Source: Terriglobia bacterium
GTDB taxonomy: Bacteria > Acidobacteriota > Terriglobia > Terriglobales > Acidobacteriaceae
Direction of reading: 5' to 3'
NCBI GenBank assembly: GCA_020073565.1
Contig: JAIQEY010000015.1
Coordinates: 49,509-113,508 of the forward strand
Length of the DNA stretch: 64,000 bases
Shown here: positions 29,176-37,328 of the stretch, in pieces
Numbering within the stretch: the stretch's first letter is position 1
Layout of the letters: every line of letters begins with the position of its first letter
The notes under the pieces: model-generated
Told to the model about the DNA's origin: nothing
Databases searched by the model: none
Seen by the model: only the letters and a program-made list of their open reading frames with translations
Program-made: the position numbers and the translations under genes

Positions 29176-31005
29176 GTGCCTTCCACGCGCAGAATCTCGC
29201 GACGTAAGTTCGTGCGCTCGGCCTCGTTGCTGACTGCAGGGCTTGCTGCTCCGGTGTCGTGGTTCCCCAAGTTGCTCGCCGCTTCCGACGTGGCACAACC
29301 GCTGGGAGAGTTTGGCTACGGCGACGTAACGTTGGCGAGCGAACTCCATGAGCGGCAGCTCAGCGAGACCCACGCTGTGCTGATGGGTCTGAGCGAAGAT
29401 AGCTTGCTGCAACCTTTTCGGCAGATAGGTGGGCAACCCGCACCAGGCGTCGAACTCGGCGGCTGGTATAAGTACGATCCGAACTATGACTGGCACACGT
29501 TTGACGCGGGCTTCGCGCCGGCGGCAACTTTCGGGCAATGGGTCTCTGCGCTGGCACGTACCTACGCGATTACGGGAGACCGCAAAATTCGCGACAAGGT
29601 GCTGCGTTTGAACCGATTGTATGCGGAGGCGATTTCGGGCGATTTCTACGAGAAGACCCGTTTCCCGGCCTATTCCTATGACAAGCTGGTTTGTGGGCTG
29701 ATCGACTCACACCAGTTGGCGGGCGATCCCGACGCCTATCGTATTCTCGAACACACCACCGATACGGCCGTACCGCATCTGCCCGGGAAGGCCATTGAAC
29801 ACGGCAAAAGCTGGCGACCCGGGACGGACGAGTCGTACACCTGGGATGAGTCTTACACGATGCCCGAAAATCTCTTCCTGGCGTATCAGAGAGGCGCGGG
29901 CGATCGCTACCGTGCCCTGGGCATTCAGTATCTGAATGACGAATATTTCGATCCGCTGGCCGAGGGCCAGTGCGCGTTTGCAGGACGGCATGCTTACAGC
30001 CACGTGAATGCGTTGTGCTCAGCGATGCAGACCTATCTGACTCTGGGAAACGTGAAGTATTTGCGTGCGGCCCAGAATGGCTTCGACATGCTGGCGGCGC
30101 AAAGTTTCGCGACGGGCGGCTGGGGGCCGGACGAGATCCTGCGTGCGCCGAACAGCGATGACGTCTACGCCAGCCTGACGAAAACGCACAGCAGCTTTGA
30201 AACACCTTGCGGATCGTACGCGCACTTCAAGCTGACACGCTATCTGCTGCGCGTCACCCGCGATTCCCGATACGGCGACAGTATGGAGCGGGTGATGTAC
30301 AACACCGTGCTGGGAGCGAAGCCGTTACAGGCCGACGGAAAGACCTTTTATTATTCGGACTACAACTTCAAAGGACAGAAGGTGTATTCCAATCACTCCT
30401 GGCCTTGTTGCTCGGGCACGTTGCCGCAAGTCGCGGCCGACTATCGGATCAATACTTACTTTCGCGACTCGCGCGGTATTTACGTCAATCTTTACATTCC
30501 TTCAACCTTGCGGTGGACCCAGGAGAACGCAAACCCTTCTCTGACTCAGACGGGTTCGTATCCTTTCGACAGCCTGGTGCAGTTCGAGGTGACGGCTTCC
30601 CGGCCGGTCGAGTTTGGGGTGAACTTCCGCATTCCATCCTGGGCTGAGGGCGCCTCGATTTCTGTGAACGGGAAGCGAGCGCTGGAGCCCGTGATTCCGG
30701 GGCATTTCGCGACCCTACGACGCCGGTGGAAGACGGGCGATCGCGTCGAAGTGGACTTGAAACTCACGAAACGTCTGGAACCAATCGATGCGCAGCACCC
30801 GAACACGGTCGCGCTGTTGTGTGGGCCGCTGGTTCTGTTTGCGATCACCGAGGCCGCGCCCGTCGTTAGTCGCCAGCAACTGTTGTCCGCGAAGAAGATT
30901 GGAGAGCAGAAATGGCAGGTCGAGACGGCGACGGCGCGATTGAATATGCTCCCCTTTACCGCTATTTGGGATGAGCAGTACTCGACTTACCTGATTGTCC
31001 AGTGA
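29176..31005 (+). CDS. Beta-L-arabinofuranosidase, GH127 family, Tat-exported
   Basis: Removes beta-linked L-arabinofuranose from plant glycoproteins or pectin side chains, using a cysteine nucleophile and a bound zinc. The 609-residue protein opens with a Tat-type signal (SRRKFVRSASLLTAGLAAP). Family landmarks: LGGWYKYDPNYDWHTFDAGF, GRHAYSHVNALCSAMQ, SFETPCGSYAHFKLTR with the conserved Glu and Cys, and SNHSWPCCSGTLPQ with the paired Cys that includes the nucleophile. The C-terminal half is a beta-sandwich (FRIPSWAEGASISVNG). The start codon is GTG. It adds to the plant-glycan theme of the 9-25 kb cluster but stands alone on the plus strand. Confidence 0.9.
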   Translation: MPSTRRISRRKFVRSASLLTAGLAAPVSWFPKLLAASDVAQPLGEFGYGDVTLASELHERQLSETHAVLMGLSEDSLLQPFRQIGGQPAPGVELGGWYKYDPNYDWHTFDAGFAPAATFGQWVSALARTYAITGDRKIRDKVLRLNRLYAEAISGDFYEKTRFPAYSYDKLVCGLIDSHQLAGDPDAYRILEHTTDTAVPHLPGKAIEHGKSWRPGTDESYTWDESYTMPENLFLAYQRGAGDRYRALGIQYLNDEYFDPLAEGQCAFAGRHAYSHVNALCSAMQTYLTLGNVKYLRAAQNGFDMLAAQSFATGGWGPDEILRAPNSDDVYASLTKTHSSFETPCGSYAHFKLTRYLLRVTRDSRYGDSMERVMYNTVLGAKPLQADGKTFYYSDYNFKGQKVYSNHSWPCCSGTLPQVAADYRINTYFRDSRGIYVNLYIPSTLRWTQENANPSLTQTGSYPFDSLVQFEVTASRPVEFGVNFRIPSWAEGASISVNGKRALEPVIPGHFATLRRRWKTGDRVEVDLKLTKRLEPIDAQHPNTVALLCGPLVLFAITEAAPVVSRQQLLSAKKIGEQKWQVETATARLNMLPFTAIWDEQYSTYLIVQ

Positions 31006-31009
31006 CTCA

Positions 31010-31136
31010 CGTAGGGACAGCCGCCCTCGGCTGTCCAGGCGCGGGCAGTTCGCCGGGTTTCGTTTTGCCAATCCTTGCACTCAAGAGCGTGGCGATGCTT
31101 CGCGCCGCCGGACAGCCGAGGGCGGCTGTCCCTACG
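31010..31136. repeat. Perfect 27-bp inverted repeat
   Basis: The left arm 31010-31036 (starting CGTAGGGACAGCC) and right arm 31110-31136 (ending GGCTGTCCCTACG) are perfect complements over 27 bases, 73 bases apart. Each arm is itself nearly palindromic (GGACAGCCG-CCCT-CGGCTGTCC), so it can fold alone or with its partner. It follows the GH127 gene and precedes the convergent SAM-hydrolase gene. Confidence 0.85.
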
Positions 31137-31189
31137 TTCTCATCGTTTCCATTGCAGAGTGAAGGCACTCCGCAGATGAATCATGCCGC

Positions 31190-32002
31190 TTAGCGGCCTT
31201 CCATCACCACATTCACTTCGCTGCCTTTGCCAGCGCTCAGGAGCTGGTGGGCCGAGCCTCGGTTGGTGGCTATTTCGAGGAAGCCCATGCTGCCTAGAAT
31301 CCCGAAGACTTCGCCGGGGGCGCCTTCGGCGTAGTTGGAGCAGATGCGGGTGACTTGCCCTTTGGTTCCGACTGCAATCTGGAAGGCGGGCGGCGTGGAC
31401 TCGAACAGTTTGGGTGCGTCTTGCGGGGCGATGTTAGTGATGAGGTTACCGAAGCGGTCGACTTTCAGGACGACTCCTCGGAGGGTGCGCTCATCGACTG
31501 GCTTGGGGCGGGGCGCGGCAAAGCGAACGTAATCCGTGACCTCTTCGCCAAAGCGGTTGGGGTCGACTCCTTTGGCGAGATAAGCCGCTACCGGCGCGAA
31601 GATGTCGCGCGCGTGGAAGGTGTTACTGCGGGACGGCAAAAAATAGTGTTCGGCGGTAATGTGTCGGACTGAGATACGCTCCTCGCGATCGTAGATCAGC
31701 GAGAGTACGCCATTGTCGGGAGCAACAAACTGGTGGCGGTCGCCGGTCATTAAGATGGGTCTTCGTACGGTGCCGACGCCGGGATCGACAATCACCATGT
31801 GCACGGTTCCGGAAGGGAAGTAGGAGTAGGCCTGCGATATGGTGAGTGATCCGTCGAGGATATCGAAGGGCTGCACGGCATGGGAGATGTCGATGATGCA
31901 GGCTTCGGGCGCGGTTTCAAGAATGACGCCTTTGATCGTGCCGACGAAGTGATCGTTGGTTCCGAAGTCGGTGGTGAGGGTGATGATGGGAGCACGTGCC
32001 AC
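31190..32002 (-). CDS. S-adenosyl-L-methionine hydroxide adenosyltransferase (DUF62 family)
   Basis: Splits SAM into adenosine and methionine with hydroxide as nucleophile. A 270-residue soluble enzyme of the same superfamily as the halogenases SalL and FlA. The chain shows TLTTDFGTNDHFVGTIKGV with Asp12, IVDPGVGTVRRPI, FVAPDNGVLSL and NTFHARDIFAPVAAYLA, as expected for the hydrolase branch. I see no sign of the extra loop that marks fluorinases. It is convergent with GH127 and upstream of nothing obvious; no pathway context. Confidence 0.92.
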   Translation of the reverse strand: MARAPIITLTTDFGTNDHFVGTIKGVILETAPEACIIDISHAVQPFDILDGSLTISQAYSYFPSGTVHMVIVDPGVGTVRRPILMTGDRHQFVAPDNGVLSLIYDREERISVRHITAEHYFLPSRSNTFHARDIFAPVAAYLAKGVDPNRFGEEVTDYVRFAAPRPKPVDERTLRGVVLKVDRFGNLITNIAPQDAPKLFESTPPAFQIAVGTKGQVTRICSNYAEGAPGEVFGILGSMGFLEIATNRGSAHQLLSAGKGSEVNVVMEGR

Positions 32003-32078
32003 GCTTGGTGCCTCGTCAAAGTCAGTCTTCTGGAACGAGGGAAGTATCAGACGCGGGTGAGGTGGGAGTCAAGGAACA

Positions 32079-32164
32079 TTGGTAATTGGCAATTTGTAAT
32101 TGGTAATTTGAGTCGAGCGTGGGAAGTGCAAATTACAAATCACAAATCACCAATTACAAATTTT
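32079..32164. repeat. AT-rich imperfect inverted repeat
   Basis: An AT-rich palindrome in high-GC surroundings. Left arm about 32078-32110 and right arm about 32129-32162 pair over 33 positions with 5 mismatches. Each arm is made of the short word AATTTGTAATTGG and close variants. It ends right at the stop of the FtsX-type permease gene. Confidence 0.8.
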
Positions 32165-32165
32165 C

Positions 32166-33422
32166 TTACTCATAGCGCAGGGCTTCAATCGGATGGAGTC
32201 TCGCGGCCTTGAGGGCGGGGAAGAAGCCGGAGACGATTCCGATCATGGAGAGCAGAACGAACGAGATGGTGATGACCAGTAGCGAGGCGTGCAGAAAGAT
32301 GTCGCCTTCGTGATTGGTGGTCTTGTAAAACTCGCTATAGAGCGGCATCGGCGGGATGATCCAGGTCAGGAGCACGGCCAGCAAGATGCCGAACATTCCT
32401 CCGAAAAACGTGAGCACCAGCCCCTCCAGCAGAAACTGCACCAGAATGTGGCGGGGACGCGCGCCGATGGCTTTGCGCATGCCGATTTCGCGCGTCCGCT
32501 CGGTGACGGAGACGAGCATGATGTTCATCACGCCAACGCCGCCCACGGCCAACGTCACGACCCCGATCAGGCCAAGCACGGCCTGCAGGCCCAGCGAAAA
32601 GGCGGTAATCATTTGTCGGCTGTCCACCGTATCCCATTCGGGCGTTGCTTTCTCATCTCGAGGATCGAAATGGTGGCGGCGGGCGATGACTTGACGGACC
32701 GCAGCTAACGCCTTCTTATTCAGTTCGGCGGCGGTGGGCTGAAAGATGATCATGTCCGGGTCTTTAATGTTTTTCAGATCGCGGAAAAGTTGGAAGGGGA
32801 TGAAACCGTTCTGGTTGTCAGGACCGTTGTACATCGAGTCCTGAATCTTGTTCCTCATCACCCCGATCACTTCGAAATCGAGCCCGCCGATGCTGACGGT
32901 CTGGCCGACGGCAGGTGCGCCCTGGAATACTTTTTCCGCCGCCGTGTATCCCAGGATGACGACACGGTTGTGCTGGAGAAAGTCAGTGTCGGTGAAGACC
33001 CGGCCTTCTTCCAGGTCAAGTTTGCGCATCTGCGGGTACTGCACCTCGACGCCACGCGTGTTCAATGAGACCACGCGCGTACCTACTTTGTAGCCGAAGT
33101 CGCGGTCGATTTCCGCGCTGACGGCGCGCACCAGCGGGACTTCCTCGCGGATGGCTTCGACGTCGGCGTACTCGTATTCAACTTTCTTGCCGGCGCGCTG
33201 TCCTCCGGCCTGCAGGCTGGTTTGCCCGGGCCAGAGGACGATCACGTTATTCCCCATGTTCAGGAAGGCGTGCAGGACGCTATTGCCGAGACCCTGTCCG
33301 TAGGCCAGCAGGAGCACGACTGAGGCCAAGCCCCAGACAATGCCCAGCATGGTGAGCACTGAGCGCAGACGATTGCGGTTCAGTGACAGCCAGCCTTGCC
33401 AGATGAGTTCCTTGAGAAGCAT
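32166..33422 (-). CDS. MacB/FtsX-type ABC transporter permease
   Basis: A 418-residue inner-membrane protein. It has an N-terminal membrane segment (LTMLGIVWGLASVVLLLAYG), a large periplasmic MacB_PCD domain (about residues 45-260), and three C-terminal membrane segments of the FtsX domain. The conserved cytoplasmic loop SVTERTREIGMRKAIGAR is present, and the tail reads HPIEALRYE. It lacks any ATP-binding domain, unlike full-length MacB. It belongs to the same minus-strand locus as MacA-like, a second permease and a DUF4097 protein; that locus probably exports a peptide, lipid or drug. Confidence 0.9.
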   Translation of the reverse strand: MLLKELIWQGWLSLNRNRLRSVLTMLGIVWGLASVVLLLAYGQGLGNSVLHAFLNMGNNVIVLWPGQTSLQAGGQRAGKKVEYEYADVEAIREEVPLVRAVSAEIDRDFGYKVGTRVVSLNTRGVEVQYPQMRKLDLEEGRVFTDTDFLQHNRVVILGYTAAEKVFQGAPAVGQTVSIGGLDFEVIGVMRNKIQDSMYNGPDNQNGFIPFQLFRDLKNIKDPDMIIFQPTAAELNKKALAAVRQVIARRHHFDPRDEKATPEWDTVDSRQMITAFSLGLQAVLGLIGVVTLAVGGVGVMNIMLVSVTERTREIGMRKAIGARPRHILVQFLLEGLVLTFFGGMFGILLAVLLTWIIPPMPLYSEFYKTTNHEGDIFLHASLLVITISFVLLSMIGIVSGFFPALKAARLHPIEALRYE

Positions 33423-33435
33423 TGGTCTGTCCCGT

Positions 33436-33550
33436 GGCTCCAGGCTTTAGGCCTAGGCTTTCGCAAAAGCGAACTTGATCTGAGTCTTTGGTCTTCTCAG
33501 CCCGCCGCAACCTCGGAGCGCAAAGCCGAGAGCCCAGAATAAAGCCGAGC
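33436..33550. repeat. AGGCTTTAGGC-family inverted repeat, copy 1
   Basis: The gap between permease and DUF4097 genes has a left arm rich in AGGCTTTAGGCCTAGGCTTT (33446-33462) and a right arm with CAAAGCCGAGAGCCCAG and AAAGCCGAGC (33520-33550). The arms are imperfectly complementary. It is the same family as 35735-35829 and 37200-37308. Confidence 0.7.
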
Positions 33551-33552
33551 TC

Positions 33553-34482
33553 CTATTGCACGTGAATGTCGCCCGAGCCGGTGTGCACCGAAATCGTGGG
33601 ACCTCCGCCGCGTACCTTACCGACGATGCTCTTGCGCGACTCCTGCACTCGCCCCTGGATGGTCGTGGTCACGGGATGATCCATCGTCACACTGCCGGAA
33701 CTGGTGGAAATGTCCGCATCGAACGCCAGGTTGGAGGGGACGTGCAAAGTCACGTTGCCGGAACCGGTACGAACGCTCCACATATTTGTGGGCGTGCCCT
33801 CACCGCGGATGTCGCCGCTGCCGGCCTCGGCGTGAAAGCCGCCATTGACGCCATGCACAGTGATGTTGCCGGAGCCAGTGCGAATCTCGACGTCACCCGA
33901 GCCAACTTCTTCGATCTCGATATCTCCGCTGCCGGCTTTGCCTCTGGCCGGGCCCGAGATCTGGCTCCCACGTATGTTGCCCGATCCGGTCTGGAAGTGT
34001 AGCTCCCCGGTCAAGCGGGCAAGCCTCAGGTCGCCAGAGCCACTCTCAAGATCCATGTTGCCCCGCAGGCCTTCGATGGTCTGGTCACCACTTCCGGTGT
34101 GGGCGCGAACCGTGGTGTTTTCCGGGGCCGTGATTTCGTAGTCGACGGAAATGTTGCGCAAATTGACGTAGTCAATGCGAATACTGTTGCCGTTCTGGCG
34201 GATGGGAGGATTGTTCTGGAGTTCCTGCACCTCCCCCTTGCTGTCGCCGCCGAACCAGTTATTTCCGGAATGGATCTTGGCGTGGATGGAGACCGATCCG
34301 GAGGAGCCGCTGCGGATGGTGATGTCGCCGGAGCGGGTGAGGACTTCAAGATCGACGGGGCCGCTGACCTGGAACGAACGGTCGAAGGTCCCGACGACCG
34401 ACGCAAAGCCCGCGAGTGAGCTGATCACGACGAAGACCAGCGTGCGGAAGGCTGGATGGCGAAACACAGAGTAGTTATTCAT
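33553..34482 (-). CDS. DUF4097 beta-strand repeat protein, secreted
   Basis: A 309-residue protein with an N-terminal hydrophobic signal (TLVFVVISSLAGFASVVG). The rest is a long series of short beta-strand repeats with the recurring sequence TGSGD/TGSGN (for example AHTGSGDQTIEG, QTGSGNIRGS, RTGSGNITVHG), typical of the DUF4097 adhesin-like fold. Such proteins are thought to sit in or beyond the periplasm; function unknown. The gene starts inside the end of the upstream permease gene (8-base overlap), so it is translated with it and probably assists that transporter. Confidence 0.88.
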   Translation of the reverse strand: MNNYSVFRHPAFRTLVFVVISSLAGFASVVGTFDRSFQVSGPVDLEVLTRSGDITIRSGSSGSVSIHAKIHSGNNWFGGDSKGEVQELQNNPPIRQNGNSIRIDYVNLRNISVDYEITAPENTTVRAHTGSGDQTIEGLRGNMDLESGSGDLRLARLTGELHFQTGSGNIRGSQISGPARGKAGSGDIEIEEVGSGDVEIRTGSGNITVHGVNGGFHAEAGSGDIRGEGTPTNMWSVRTGSGNVTLHVPSNLAFDADISTSSGSVTMDHPVTTTIQGRVQESRKSIVGKVRGGGPTISVHTGSGDIHVQ

Positions 34483-35728
34483 AGCGAAGTGACTCCACGG
34501 GTGTCATTTCCGCTGCCCGCTGCGCTGGGTACATTCCGGCGGTGAGCGTGATCAGCGAAAGAGTGAGGATCGAAAGTACTACAGAAATTACAGAAATAAT
34601 CGGATGCGGCACGAAGTCCGGCAGGGGCAGTTGGCCAAGTGCGACGCAGGTGCCGATGCCGAAGGCGAGTCCGAGGCCGCCGCTGACCACGGTCAGGAGC
34701 GCGGACTCGGCAAAAAATTGGCGCAGGATGTCGCTGCGGGTTGCGCCCACCGCTTTGCGCACGCCGATTTCGCGCGTACGTTCGGTGACCGAGACCAGCA
34801 TGATGTTCATCACGCCGATCCCGCCCAGGCAGAGCGTAACGATCGCGACGCAGCCGAAGAACAGAGTGATCACTCCGAAAATATTCTCCAGCAGCTTGGC
34901 GCCTTGCATTGTGTCCCAGATGAAGAGCGCATCTTTGTCGGTGGCCTCGAAGTGGTGCACACGCCCGAGCACGCGGCGGACTTGCAGGACGGCGTCTTCG
35001 TGGGTCTGCGGATCAGCGACCTGGAAGACGAGATCGTCCAGGTGGCCCTTTACGATGCCAGGTTTCTGCGGCGGCGGAAAATCCCGGGCCACCGCGGAGT
35101 AAGGCGCATAGAGGTAGTCGTTGTCGGGGCCACTGTAGTTGGAATTCTGTTTCTTCTTCTCGAGAACGCCCACCACTGCGTAAGGGACGCCTTTGATCGT
35201 AAGCATGGAGCCGACCGCAGGCTGTCCGCTAAATAGTTGCTGCCGCGCCGCCGAACCAAGCACCACTACGCGGCGTGCCTCGCGCTCGTCTTCGTCGGTG
35301 ATCAAGCGCCCGGTCTCCAGCTTCAGAGAACGGAAATCCTGGTAAGAGGGCCACATTCCAACTACCTCACGGTTGGCAGAGTTAAAAGAGCTAACTTCCG
35401 GAACCTGCCGCCGCAACTCCGGGCTGACATTTTTCACGAGGTAGCATTCGTCGCGGATCAGGCGAGCGTCGTCGATGATGAGGGTAATTTCGCGCCCGGC
35501 GGCGAGGCCGCCGACCTGGGAACTAGTGCGGCCGCCCCAGACAATCACCAGGTCTTTGCCCAAGGTTTGCATGTGCTTCTTTTGATCGACCGTGAACCCA
35601 CGGCCCAGGCCCACCAGCAGGATCACCGATGCGATACCCCAGACGATACCGAACATGGTCAGGAAGGTACGCATCTTGTGTGCCCGGAAGGTGGCGAAAG
35701 CCTGACGGAAGATTTCGATGAAAGTCAT
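34475..35728 (-). CDS. MacB/FtsX-type ABC transporter permease (second copy)
   Basis: A 417-residue protein with the same architecture as the copy at 32166-33422: an N-terminal span (FLTMFGIVWGIASVILLVGL), a periplasmic MacB_PCD domain, three C-terminal spans, the loop SVTERTREIGVRKAVGAT, and the tail TPVESLRYE. The two are clearly paralogous and could form a heterodimer. No nucleotide-binding domain is fused. The DUF4097 gene overlaps its 3' end by 8 bases, and the MacA-like gene lies just upstream, so all four appear to be one functional group. Confidence 0.9.
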   Translation of the reverse strand: MTFIEIFRQAFATFRAHKMRTFLTMFGIVWGIASVILLVGLGRGFTVDQKKHMQTLGKDLVIVWGGRTSSQVGGLAAGREITLIIDDARLIRDECYLVKNVSPELRRQVPEVSSFNSANREVVGMWPSYQDFRSLKLETGRLITDEDEREARRVVVLGSAARQQLFSGQPAVGSMLTIKGVPYAVVGVLEKKKQNSNYSGPDNDYLYAPYSAVARDFPPPQKPGIVKGHLDDLVFQVADPQTHEDAVLQVRRVLGRVHHFEATDKDALFIWDTMQGAKLLENIFGVITLFFGCVAIVTLCLGGIGVMNIMLVSVTERTREIGVRKAVGATRSDILRQFFAESALLTVVSGGLGLAFGIGTCVALGQLPLPDFVPHPIISVISVVLSILTLSLITLTAGMYPAQRAAEMTPVESLRYE

Positions 35729-35734
35729 GGAATC

Positions 35735-35829
35735 GGCTCTCGGCTCTGGGCTTTAGGCTCTCGGCAGTTGGTTCCCTCCACGAAGCTTGAAGTGAGTGGC
35801 CTAAAGCCTAGAGCCGAAAGCCTAGAGCC
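35735..35829. repeat. AGGCTTTAGGC-family inverted repeat, copy 2
   Basis: The 105-base gap between the permease and MacA-like genes is almost wholly an inverted pair. Left arm: GGCTCTCGGCTCTGGGCTTT and on to 35765. Right arm 35798-35829: CCTAAAGCCTAGAGCCGAAA and on. It is close in sequence to copies at 33436 and 37200. Confidence 0.78.
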
Positions 35830-35833
35830 CGCT

Positions 35834-37048
35834 TTACTGCAGCACCACCTGATCGCCCTCCTTCAGGCCGGCCAGCAGTTCTGTCTTGGCGCCGTTGGAG
35901 ATTCCGATGTTGACGGCGACTTTCTTCTTGCCTTCTTTGCCTTTGGGGTCGGGAACTTCAACCGATGCTTTCTTATCCTTGTCGTAAATGATCGAACCTT
36001 CCGGAATCTGCAGCACGTTCTTGTGCTCTTCCAGAATGACCTCAGCGTTCGCTGTCATGTTCGCTTTGAGGACGCCTTCGGGATTGTTGATCGAAACGCG
36101 CACTTCGAACGTGGTGACGTTGTCCTTCTCGACGCCCATAGGAGAGATTTTTGTTACCTTGCCGGTGAAGGTTTTGTCTTTGAACGACTCCACTTTGATG
36201 CGGGCAGGCTGACCCAGGTAGACCTTGCCAATGTCGCTCTCGTCCACCTTGCCTTTTACGTACACTTCACTGGTGTCACCGAGCGTCATGACCAGGGTTG
36301 CCCCAGAGCCCAACACGAGGATGGAACTGACCGCATCTCCGATCTCCACATCGCGCGAGAGCACGATGCCGTCAATCGGCGACTCGATGGTTGTGTAGCC
36401 AAGTTGTTCTTCGAGTTGCTTCAGGTTGGCGCGATCCTGCGCGACTTGCGCCTGCGCCTGGCCGATCTTTGCCTGCAGAACCTGCAACTGCGCCTTGGAG
36501 ACGTTCTGCTTGTTCAGCGACATTTCGTAATTCTTCTGTGCGTCGTCGAGCGCGGAAACCGAAACCACACCGTCTTTAGCCATGCCTTGAGCGCGATCGT
36601 AGGCGCGCTTCAACAGCGGAACATCGGGGCCCTCAGCATCAACCTTGGCGCGTTCCAGGTCGGCACGTGTGCCGTTCAGGCTGGCGCTGGCGGCTTCCAG
36701 TTGCGCCCGAGCCTGGTCCACGCGAGCCTGAATCTCTTCCTTGTCGAGTTCGGCGAGAATCTGGCCTTTCTTGACCTTGTCGCCGTAATCCACGTAGAGC
36801 TTCTTGACGATGCCGCTCGCTTTGGACTTGATCTCAACCTTGGTGATCGGCTCGATCTTTCCGGTAGCGACCACACTTTTTGCCAAGTCGCCCTTCTCAA
36901 CCTTGGCCAGCTTCGAGGGGTCAATCTTGGTGCCACCGCTGGCGAAGGCAAATAGAACCACCGCACCCAGCAGGACGATGCCAACACCAATACCGCCATA
37001 GATGAATAATCTCCGCCGCTTCTTTTTGCCGTTGCCGTTTCCGTTCAC
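35834..37048 (-). CDS. MacA/HlyD-type periplasmic adaptor
   Basis: A 404-residue membrane-fusion protein that would link the inner-membrane permeases to an outer-membrane channel. It has one N-terminal membrane anchor (LFIYGGIGVGIVLLGAVVLF). Then come a biotinyl-lipoyl half (VVATGKIEPITKVEIKSKAS), a long alpha-helical hairpin (about residues 100-200, rich in Ala, Gln, Lys), the second lipoyl half (LGYTTIESPIDGIVLSRDVE), and beta-barrel and membrane-proximal domains (VYVKGKVDESDIGKVYLGQP). It is the first gene of the minus-strand export locus; no outer-membrane TolC homologue is in the window. Confidence 0.92.
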   Translation of the reverse strand: MNGNGNGKKKRRRLFIYGGIGVGIVLLGAVVLFAFASGGTKIDPSKLAKVEKGDLAKSVVATGKIEPITKVEIKSKASGIVKKLYVDYGDKVKKGQILAELDKEEIQARVDQARAQLEAASASLNGTRADLERAKVDAEGPDVPLLKRAYDRAQGMAKDGVVSVSALDDAQKNYEMSLNKQNVSKAQLQVLQAKIGQAQAQVAQDRANLKQLEEQLGYTTIESPIDGIVLSRDVEIGDAVSSILVLGSGATLVMTLGDTSEVYVKGKVDESDIGKVYLGQPARIKVESFKDKTFTGKVTKISPMGVEKDNVTTFEVRVSINNPEGVLKANMTANAEVILEEHKNVLQIPEGSIIYDKDKKASVEVPDPKGKEGKKKVAVNIGISNGAKTELLAGLKEGDQVVLQ

Positions 37049-37199
37049 AACTGCCTCCTACTGGAATTCAAGTTGACCCTCACTGGTTGTTACGGGAGGA
37101 GCACCGGAATAGTTCCTGAAAAGTGCTCTTGGTGTTCCCGCACGGTGCTGATAATTAGACCGCTGCAGGCGGAAAAAGAAAGCGGGATTAGGTTCCGGG

Positions 37200-37308
37200 C
37201 GCTAGGCTGTAGGCGTTAGGCTTTCGGGATGGGGGCCACTAGTCAGGCTAAGACCCAGGAGGCGAACCGCCATAGCCTAAAGCCTAGAGCCCAAAGCCTA
37301 AAGCCGAG
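37200..37308. repeat. AGGCTTTAGGC-family inverted repeat, copy 3
   Basis: In the 280-base gap between the divergent MacA-like and CNNM genes. The left arm has CTAGGCTGTAGGCGTTAGGC (37202-37221); the right arm has AGCCTAAAGCCTAGAGCCC and AAAGCCTAAAGCC (37274-37305). It lies just ahead of the CNNM start. The rest of the gap shows nothing recognisable. Confidence 0.75.
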
Positions 37309-37328
37309 AATGTTAAAATTGCAGCTCC

